A stretch of DNA of 64,000 bases, from positions 280,248,874-280,312,873 of the forward strand of contig NC_057866.1 of the NCBI RefSeq assembly GCF_019393635.1. Reading direction: 5' to 3'. This DNA comes from Dromiciops gliroides. Its lineage: Eukaryota > Chordata > Mammalia > Microbiotheria > Microbiotheriidae. A program made the translations under genes and the position numbers. The notes beneath the pieces were generated by a model. It worked only from the letters and a program-made list of their open reading frames with translations, was not told the origin of the DNA and ran no database searches. Below, one piece after another: positions 56,286-64,000 of the stretch. Every line of letters starts with the position of its first letter. Position 1 is the first letter of the stretch.

Positions 56286-56630
56286 AACCTTGACAATTTG
56301 GCCCAATGTCCAGCCTCTCTCCCTTCTCTACTCCCTGCCACCCATGCCTCTGTCTAGCTCATAGTGGAGGAAAATCCATGTTAGAGTGTTTGCTTCTCTC
56401 TCATCTCTAGGCCACCTACTGGGAATGAAGAAAAAGCAGCTGAAACTTCAGAATGAATGTGTTCACACATCTCCTAGCCTCTCATCCTTCACCCCAGCCA
56501 CATCCAGGAGGAGAGAAACAAACCCATTTTCTTGCCTTTCCTGGTGAAAGGAAAAAAGCTCAATAATCAATGCCTTAAGAGTTTTGCTCTGTATTGCCTT
56601 GCTAATCTTTTATCAATTGTAGCTATTATA
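56286..56630. other. Intergenic DNA, no recognised feature
   Basis: No gene or repeat recognised. Confidence 0.4.
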
Positions 56631-56779
56631 GGGGCAGCTAAGTGGCACAGTGGATAGAGCACCGGCCCTGGAGTCAGGAGTACCCGAGTTCAAATCTGGC
56701 CTCAGACACTTGATACCTACTAGCTGTGTGACTTTGGGCAAGTCACTTGACCCCCATAGCCCCCACCCCCCCAAAAAAA
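56631..56779 (+). mobile_element. CORE-SINE
   Basis: A full-length copy. The TSD attgtagctattata / attgtagctattaca flanks it. Confidence 0.95.
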
Positions 56780-56818
56780 AATTGTAGCTATTACAATAAG
56801 AAACAATTGTGTGCTTTC

Positions 56819-56969
56819 TTTTTTTTTTTTTTTTTTAGTGAGGCAATTGGGGTTGACTTGCCCAGGGTCACACAGCTAGTAAGTGTCAAGTGTCTGCAGC
56901 CAGATTCGAACTCAGGTACTCCTGACTCCAGGGCCGGTGCTCTATCCACTGTACCACCTAGCTGCCCCT
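56819..56969 (-). mobile_element. CORE-SINE
   Basis: A full-length minus-strand copy. The TSD attgtgtgctttct flanks it. Confidence 0.95.
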
Positions 56970-57380
56970 ATTGTGTGCTTTCTAGTAAAGATATAGTCCC
57001 AAGTAGAAAAACCTATGTGTAACCAAATTATGATACAGTCCAAGGAAAATTCCTGTGTTAACCTAACAAGTAACTATAATCACTATCAGAAGTGCAATAT
57101 TGTAATCATAATCATATTTGTGACTATTAATCAACTTGGCTACATCAATCATATTTATATTAAAATATAGTTCTTTACTCTGTTCCCAAAAGGGATTCCC
57201 CCTTTTGCAGTGACCTATTAGAAGACCAAATTCACAGCATTTTTTCTCTCCTAAACAGAGACCAGAAAAACTATAAATGAATGAATTCTCTATCTCAGGG
57301 TCTGACTGTACTGGGCAGACTGTAGACCCCATCTTTGTTTCTCTTAACAAAGGTTGGTTTCTTTGCCCAGAGAGGCCTCC
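56970..57380. other. Intergenic AT-rich DNA
   Basis: No gene or repeat recognised. Confidence 0.4.
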
Positions 57381-57599
57381 CAGGTTTTTTTAATAAATTT
57401 ATTTTATTCTGAACTTAATAAATAAAAAACATTTTCATAACAAAGTAGGATAAAAAAATCCAAAGCATTGTCCTGAGAATGACAATCTACTATGTACAAC
57501 TAGCTTTTTCTTTCAAATATACCACCCAGTTATCGTGCAATGTTTTTTTTTCCTCTCCCCCGACCCCTGACTTCGAGATGGCTACCATTAGACATAAAT

Positions 57600-57718
57600 C
57601 TGTGTGTGTGGTGACATATGCGTGTGTGTGTGTATGTGTATGTGTGTATATATGTGTGTATATATGTATGTATATATGTGTGTGTATATATATATGTACA
57701 TATATGTATGTATGTCAG
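57600..57718. repeat. TG/TA-rich simple repeat
   Basis: A mixed (TG)n and TATATGTA stretch in the 3'UTR of the old L1. Confidence 0.9.
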
Positions 57719-58543
57719 TTATTTTTTCTGTATTTGAGCAGCTTCTTCATTCATAGTATCTTTGCAGCAGATTTGGGTATTTGTGATAGAATAACTTGGT
57801 TACTCAAAGTTCTTCTTAATACTGATGTTGCTATATAGAATGTTCTCTTGGTTCTGCTCATTTCACTGTTCATTATTCCCTGGAGGTCTCTCTAGGCTTT
57901 TCTAAAATCACTGAGCAGAGTAATATTCCATCACAAACATGTGCCACAATTTGTTCAGCCTTTTTCCAGTCCATGGGCATCCCCATGATTTCCAGTTCTA
58001 TGCCACCACAAAGAGTGGCTAAAAATATTTTAGAACGTGTAGGTTCTTTTACTTTTTCTCCAATCATCTTGGGAAAGTCCTAAGAGTGGTATTGCTGGGT
58101 CTAAGATATAGGCACTTAAATAACTCTTTGGGCATAATTTCATCTCTCTCCAAAATGGTTGGGTCAGCTCACAGGTCCACCAACAATGAATTAAAGACCC
58201 AATTCCCCCCCCCCCCATCATTTTAGCCAATTTGATGGGTGTAAAATGATCTCAAGGTGTTTTTAATTTTTAATCAGTGATGACTTAAAGCATTTTTATG
58301 TGGCTATAAAGTGTTTATTGGTAAACTACCTGTTCAAATCCTTTGACCATTTATCAATTGGGGAATGATTCACATTCTTATAGATTTGACATAGTTCTTT
58401 TTATATGAGATATGAGACCTTTATCTGAGGAAATGTATATAAAAATGTATTCCCCAGTTTTCTGCTTTCCTTCTGATCTTGGCTACATTTGTTTTATTTG
58501 TATAAGAACTTTTTAATGTAATCAAAATTATCCACTTTACATC

Positions 58544-59108
58544 TGTAGGGACCAATTTTTAATTGGGGAGTGTTAGGCGGCTCACCACAATACTGGGGCA
58601 AGGAAGGAGACAGACAGCCTCCCTCAAAACAGAGCAGGTTTTATTTAACAAGAACAAACTTAAAAAAAATAACCACAAATAGGTTCAGTAGGATTAAGGG
58701 AAAGGGAAATTACACAACCTGAACAACACCACCACCCAGGAATCTGCTGAGAACACACAGCAGTGTCCTGTTGCTTTCTAGCTTCAAGCTAGAATGGCAA
58801 AGAAACCTCCCTTCTTCCCAGCAGACCCCAGGCTGACCACACACAGCCCCCAGCCAATTGGCTGGCTGCTCTGACAGTCACATGAGTGGCTCTCACTGAG
58901 CTTCCAATCATAATTTTGCCAAGCCCATGTAGGCATCAGTGAGTGGTGATGACGTGAGGTGCCAGCGCCACGGGATGGCTACAACCAGTGGGTAGAGCAC
59001 TGTGAGGTTTGCGGAGCCCCAGGCAAGTACACATGCCGAGGGTTTTTTTTTAAATTCTAGCCAAAAGATGGGATCATAAAAACCTCAAATAACAATTAAT
59101 TCTTTACA
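58544..59108 (-). mobile_element. Solo LTR (retroviral fossil) in old L1
   Basis: The ends TGTAGGGACC...CTTTACA lie between two copies of CATC (58540-58543 and 59109-59112); the copies extend to ACATC if one base is shared with the end. L1 homology resumes on each side. On the minus strand the element has AATAAAACC (about 58635), fitting minus orientation. No internal region remains, so it is a solo LTR formed by LTR-LTR recombination. Moderately old. Confidence 0.65.
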
Positions 59109-59334
59109 CATCTCACAATGTTCTCTCCTATTTGTTCACAAATTGTTCACCTCTCCCTAAATCTGATAGGCAATATATTCCATGTTCTCGAATCTTTTCT
59201 TGTAATATCTACCTTTTTTATCTAGGTCATGTATCCATTTTGACCTTGACAATAGATATCAATCCATACCTAATTTCTGCCAGACTGCTTTCCCAACAGT
59301 TTTTACACTGGTAAACATAGTGTTTCATTCCAAA

Positions 59335-60835
59335 GAGGCAATATAATGAACCCTCATGTTCTACCATGACAAAGTTGAATATTTGAGGGAATCTACAGAG
59401 AACAATTGTTTGGCATTGCTGCTACTGCTTCTACTTACTCTGAACTGAATGCTATTACCAAAATTAGAAGGGAAAGAGGCACAAGGTTCTATCCCCATAG
59501 TTGGGTTCTATTACCTGAACATTCTGGCCTTAAAAAAGCAAGATAATTGTCTCTACACGTGTCACTAAAATTATCTTCAAATATTAGAGAAGATAAGCAG
59601 CCAAGAGGTAGTGCTGAAGTAGAGGAAGACCTTTCTAATAAAATTTGTCATCCCTGACAAATGGGTAGGGGTGTATTTTTTTTTTCCCCTACAGTCCTTA
59701 TCCCAAATTCAGAACAGTCCCCTGTGACCTCTGAGGTGGCATAAGCAATGTCCTTCCTCTTGCTTCACAAATGCTGTTCAATAAAGTCTCAAAGATCATA
59801 TGCAATCCCACAAGTACAGATGAAAATCCACAATTATTTCCAAATACAGAGAATTAGATTCACAGAACAAGGAACTTTCCACAAAGATCCACAAATAAGC
59901 CAACAAATTAAGAAGCATTTCACAAAGTTTACTAAGTATCTCGGCTTGCTTAGCCTTACCCTTGTTATAACCCTATTGAGTCTTTTTTTTAACTTACAAA
60001 TGAAAGGGCAAAGACAAAGAAAACTGGTTTTCATCTTGAATAGAAGCTGGTCCGCATGGAGTTTTCCAATCTACATAGAGATCTCCTTTACAGGGATTTG
60101 GGACCTTGAGTCAATGTGGTGGTGTGGTCCTTTCTCAGATGAGAACTGTCCTGGGTAGAAACTCTTCCAATGCTTCCCTCAGTGCAGAAGGTCATGCAAG
60201 TGGAAATTGCATAAAATGTGTCCCTTTCCACACAGGGCACACCAAAATTCTTAGGGTTCCTCCTAGCAAAGAAATCCTCCTAGAAATCTAGGCAATCACT
60301 TTCAGGCCCTTTATCCTGAAGAGCACCGAAGATTCCCCATAGAGCTATGCTCACTGCTAGAGTAAATCCACTGGAATTGAAAACTCACCCAGTGCCAGTA
60401 ATGGTTTGAATGTAAACTTCCTGACCACCTGTCCAACTCCCTTCCTATCTCTGGTCTGAGAGCTCCCAAAGTAGCAGCTGCTGCTACTGCTATCACTTCC
60501 AAGGCTGCTCTTTAAGCAGGTCCCATTCCATTGTCACAGACCTCTCTCACCAACCTCCCTCCCAAGTTGTCTTAGGCTGGAAAAATGTCTCAATTCGATC
60601 CTTTGTTGGGTATGGCACTCCAAAATTTGATTTGAAGATTTATTTTAAAGTTGTTTGGAAAGAAATGTTGGGAGAATTCAACTAGGTTGTTGCCTATATA
60701 CAACCTTGGCCTTGCCCACCCCACCCCCAAACCATACACTGTTTTGTTGTTCTTGTTGTTGTTTGTAGAATACAAACCACCTTAAAAAAAATGTAATTGG
60801 CTGTCCTGTGAATACATTTTCTTAAAAAAACATTT
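59335..60835. other. Unassigned DNA
   Basis: A 136-codon plus open frame at 59748-60158 and a minus one at 60311-60502 are unrecognised. Part of this may be an old retroelement, but I cannot name it. Confidence 0.35.
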
Positions 60836-60881
60836 TTATTTAGTTTGGTAGCTTTGTATTTTATTGAAAATACAGTTTAGA

Positions 60882-61030
60882 GGGGCAGCCAGGTGGCACA
60901 GTAGGTAGAGCACCGGCCCTGGAGTGAGGAGTACCTGAGTTCAAATCTGATCTCAGACACTGACACTTTACTAGCTGTGTGACCCTGAGCAAGTCACTTG
61001 ACCCCAATTGCCTCACCAAAAAAAAAAAAA
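60882..61030 (+). mobile_element. CORE-SINE in METTL22 retrocopy 3'UTR
   Basis: A full-length copy. The perfect TSD gaaaatacagtttag is at 60867-60881 and 61031-61045. Confidence 0.95.
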
Positions 61031-61335
61031 GAAAATACAGTTTAGAAAGAACTGTAGTAAACTGACTCGGGGAAATATTTTGAACCTTATTCACATGGGA
61101 GATCAACTTATTGGTGCAGCAACAATCTTCCAGAGTTCCAACTGCTCTGTACGTTCATAAGGAACTGAGGGAAAGTAGCTTCTATTGGCTCTACGATAAA
61201 CTTCATTTTGCTGCTCTCTCTCAGCTTCTCTAGATCATTTAGGGAAAATCAAAAATGATTGTAAGCTTCACATGTAATGTCCAAATGTCTAAGTGTGAAG
61301 TTTAGTCTTTTCTCTATTAAGATTGTACAAGTATT

Positions 61336-61485
61336 GGGGCAGCTAGATGGCACAGTGGATAGAGCACCGGCCCTGGAGTCAGGAGTACCTGAGTTCAAAT
61401 CCGGCCTCAGACACTTAACACTTACTAGCTGTGTGACCCTGGGCAAGTCACTTAACCCCAATTGCCTCAGTTAAAAAAAAAAAAA
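61336..61485 (+). mobile_element. CORE-SINE in METTL22 retrocopy coding region
   Basis: A full-length copy, antisense to the pseudogene. The TSD gattgtacaagtatt is at 61321-61335 and 61486-61500. It separates NLKNTCTI from the following IEKRLNFTL. Confidence 0.97.
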
Positions 61486-62456
61486 GATTGTACAAGTATT
61501 TTTCAAATTGTGAGTAATTCTGTAGAGTGTTTTAAATAAAGCATCTGAGGTCATCATCATAAAAACATCAGCTGCCATTATGATAGTAGTATGAGCATAT
61601 AAGTCAGAAACTTCTTCAGACCAACTGAAAGGAACTTGAGGATCGGTGCACAAGTCATCTTTTAGCCAATCCAGTTCTTTAACCTTAACTGCACCTCCTC
61701 TAGTTGAAGTTAGGTTCCTGTTGAGGGCAACATTTGGTTGGCATAGATCCAAGAGATCTTCACCTACATCTATGCAGTAAACAATCTTAGCAGCAGTTGC
61801 TGTGGTGATGCTGGCAATTCCGGTGTTGGCCCCAAGCTTAAGCACAATGCAACTTTTGAACAGATCACGTTGGAACAGGATGTAGTCACCTAAAAGGAAA
61901 ACTCCTCAACACACCTTTTTGCCAATATCTTCCAGAGGGGTTGCCATGGCGTGCTCTATTTTAACCATGTGGTGGTAGATATTTTCTTGCTCTTCACTGA
62001 AGTTTTCTGCTCTCTGGGTTAGGATTTTAGGATGTATTTTATTTCTTGATAGCTCTTTTTGTTTGTTTCAGAGAAAGCCTGTGGTCTTCTCACCACTTCC
62101 AAGTCACCATCATCATCCAGTAGAGCTTCTATTCTCATAGAAGGGCAAGTTTGAGTTTCATTTTTGTTCAGAAAATCTACAGAATTGCTACTCTTACCAC
62201 AGGGTTCCTGAATACTTCTGTCTTCATGTCTTTTTGTTTTTTACCCTTAACTTGAATATCTTTCCAAGAATCTTTGTTCTACAGAAGTTTGAATTGTGAC
62301 AGAAAAACAGATTGGCCAACAGCATTCTGATGAACCATGAGGTGCCTTCTGTTTGGGATATTTAGATGCACATCAGACAGCACAGTGTCACTTTTAAATG
62401 TTATTTCTTCCATAGCTTCCTCCTCTTCTAGGTCCACCATGGTGCAGTGTTACTAT

Positions 62457-62993
62457 TGTGAGATTAAAATTGGATATTAGATCATAAATCTCCCCTCTTT
62501 AACCTTTCCCTTAATTTATCTCCCAGACTAATAAATGGAAGAAGCTTCTGGTTTTCTAGATAGACCTTTTATTGTATGGTAGTCACAAGATGATGTTGAT
62601 TAGAAGGATAGGAAAGTAGAAATACAATACAAATAGTCTTAAGTCTAGGCTTAGTCTATATTCGGTATAAAACTCACCAAAACCCAAGGCCACCTTTGGG
62701 GAGAGAGACCAAGTCAAGCGCGTGCTGTTAACCGAGAGCCGGGCCGAGTCAAACTCCAGTCAGCGTCTGTCTGTGCAGTGCAGCCAGGAGACCAGCAGAG
62801 CAGGAAAAAAAGGCCCCACTTCCATTCTCTCCTTGCCTTTTAAGCTTGCACCCAGGAAGTCGAGTGCTCAGCAGGCAATCTGGTGTGCGTAGCTCAGGCT
62901 GTTGGTCTCCTCCCCAAAAGGGTGGTCCTAAAAAAAAAAAACAAAACTGGCGTCTCTCCATTATCTAACCAACTGTTAAAACTTTTTATCACA
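62457..62993 (-). repeat. 3' LTR of the second retroviral element
   Basis: 537 bp, not alignable by eye with the 323-bp LTR at 50061. AATAAAAGG on the element's strand at about 62575. A CpG-containing stretch at 62715-62765. It lies 12-16 bp upstream of the METTL22 retrocopy start, on the same strand. Confidence 0.7.
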
Positions 62994-64000
62994 TTCCCCC
63001 CTTTTGTTCCTCAAGAAACAAAATATTTCCTTGATGGAACAGTAAAAATAATATAATAACTATTGCTAACTAATAATATGTGAACAACAATATAGAAAAG
63101 GAAGAGAGGAAAGTTTTGTCCAGAGGGGCGATTTTTTTTTTTCTCATGAACTGACCCTTTGACATTAGTCTTGCAAAGGGAGAGCCTCTACAGAGAGTAC
63201 ATGTTACAGATAGTTTTTACTATCTCCTTTCTGTTATAGTATACACTAACAAAACATATAAAGTCTCTGAGTTCTCTTGTCTTCTTGAAGTGGTAAGATG
63301 TCATCAGGAGGAAACTGGATTCTGGTCTGGAAAACTGGATTCTGGACTCTGGTCTGGATAGCTGGATTCTCTTTAACTGTTTGAATTGCTGTATTTTTAC
63401 TAAACCTTAGCATAGCATTGTCAATGATCAAATTAATAAATTCCATTACATTCCCTCCTTTATATCCTTAGACTTCTAATAGAGGGTTGAGGTAGTTATG
63501 CAATCTGTAACACTTTTTACCACCATGTGTCTGGATCAAAGCCAAATTCAGTATGTGTTCATGACACCTGAAAATGTTATGGAAAGGTTATCATACCATA
63601 TCTCATGGTTCCAAGACAAGTGATTGTGCTAGGCCACAGCTGAGTTCAACTGAGTGAGATAAAAAGATAAATAAGTTCAGTTAAATTAGGTTAAATTAGA
63701 AGGGAGAGAGGATGAATACTGGACTGTGCCTAGTAATTGTGTTCTACATAGTCACCATCATAAGCAAACCATGGACTTACGTATACTTGTCTCCTTTTGT
63801 TGCACATATATTCTCTCCAGGGGCTGCATCAGAGTTCACAGCAAGTTACTCTGAAATAAGTTTCCATACTTCCAAAATCTCATTAATTTCACCAAAGACA
63901 GTATGATGGTAAAAATGCGTGCTATGCTGCATAACTGAGAACATATTAGTGATATATACAATAATTCCAAACCATACCCAGCGTATAATGACATAAATAA
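62457..64000 (-). mobile_element. Second endogenous retrovirus fossil, cut by the window edge
   Basis: An LTR at 62457-62993 (minus-strand ends TGTGATAAAA...ATCTCACA, a perfect TGTGA/TCACA pair) is followed at 62994 by internal sequence. The first 160 bp match the 3' internal end of the provirus at 50384-50545 at about 95%, and a further weaker match lies at about 63530-63600 against 50960-51030. The orientation is the same as for that provirus. The rest lies outside the window, so completeness cannot be judged. Confidence 0.75.

Larger units (their letters stand above)
57382..59335 (-). mobile_element. Old L1 (ORF2 3' half and 3'UTR) split by a solo LTR
   Basis: Minus-strand L1 of an older lineage: 3'UTR (57382-57840, with TG/TA-rich 57600-57715), ORF2 C-terminal text such as 'gccaccacaaagagtggcta' (about 58005), and sequence up to 59335. 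It is interrupted at 58544-59108. Confidence 0.75.
60840..62445 (-). pseudogene. METTL22: METTL22 processed pseudogene (protein-lysine methyltransferase-like 22)
   Basis: Parent role: METTL22 is a seven-beta-strand SAM-dependent protein methyltransferase. Seen on the minus strand: the ATG at 62440 starts MVDLEEEEAMEEITF, followed by KSDTVLSDVHLNIPN, HLMVHQNAVGQSVFLSQFKL, a middle part with several stops, LKLGANTGIASITTA (the SAM-binding LELGAGTG with changes), VYCIDVGEDLLDLCQPNVAL, KELDWLKDDLCTDPQVPFSW, DALFKTLYRITHNLKNTCT, then IEKRLNFTLRHLDITCEAYN and a C-terminus ending KIVAAPIS before TGA at 61103. The entire 10-exon-sized coding sequence is continuous, so this is a retrocopy; a 3'UTR with AATAAA runs to about 60850. 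SINEs interrupt the coding part (61336) and the 3'UTR (60882). Frameshifts and stops rule out function. Confidence 0.93.

Noticed and set aside
4281-61485. Open frames containing VDRAPALESGVPEFKSGLRHLTLTSCV or LSDLPRVTQLVSVKCL in many places
   Set aside because: These are the two strands of the CORE-SINE read as protein, not genes.
61103-62440. Real METTL22 gene
   Set aside because: No introns, several stops and frameshifts, a changed SAM motif and SINEs in the coding region; a processed pseudogene.
1-64000. CRISPR arrays, bacterial operons, phage genes
   Set aside because: No regularly spaced direct repeats and no prokaryotic coding density; the repeat content is entirely mammalian.

Overview
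This window looks like nuclear DNA of a marsupial (metatherian mammal). At least 25 copies of one tRNA-headed, CORE-type SINE are present. They share a head like 'ggggcagctaggtggcgcag', a core like 'tagctgtgtgaccctgggca' and an A-tail, which is the layout of the very abundant marsupial CORE-SINEs (WSINE1/Mar1 type). Many copies still have clear target-site duplications (TSDs). L1 copies of several ages, L2 and MIR remnants, an RTE-like tail and endogenous retrovirus LTRs make up most of the rest. I did not recognise a single intact, intron-bearing host gene. The species cannot be fixed from the sequence. An Australidelphian is my guess from the SINE subtype.

Layout. 1-1050 is an L2 fragment still coding the YADD box of reverse transcriptase. 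1.1-4.9 kb holds an L1 scrap, an L1 5'UTR fragment and four SINEs. 4975-7844 (minus) is an L1-derived unit with ORF1 but no ORF2, bounded by its own 15-bp TSD. 10.6-14.3 kb is an old L1 with nested insertions. 14.36-17.55 kb (plus) is a second ORF1-only copy of the same kind. 19-22 kb is largely repeat-poor and GC-richer, with a candidate TATA promoter at 20532. 23-27.3 kb is an old L1 split by a probable LTR, which itself took two L1s and a SINE at one site. 31308-37823 (minus) is a near full-length L1 with ORF1, a long spacer, a decayed ORF2 and a short TSD. 44.65-45.49 kb is an EEF1D processed pseudogene (minus). 50061-53563 (minus) is a young, short endogenous retrovirus with both LTRs. 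57.4-59.3 kb is an old L1 carrying a solo LTR. 61103-62440 (minus) is a METTL22 processed pseudogene. At 62457 a second retroviral element begins and runs off the window.

How the parts relate. The autonomous L1s explain most of the other insertions: SINEs, retrocopies and ORF1-only units all end in A-rich tails and many have L1-style TSDs. The observations most worth a second look are two ORF1-only L1 derivatives that share a codon change to stop in ORF1; a SINE that was recopied with 162 bp of its 5' flank; a SINE that carries a 3' tail ending at an AATAAA; two retroviral elements with near-identical 3' internal sequence but unlike LTRs; a retroviral LTR immediately upstream of the METTL22 retrocopy; and a three-copy family of diverged ~0.5-1 kb segments that I cannot classify.

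Limits: family names are from memory of consensus features, not from a library search. Boundaries of old elements are approximate.
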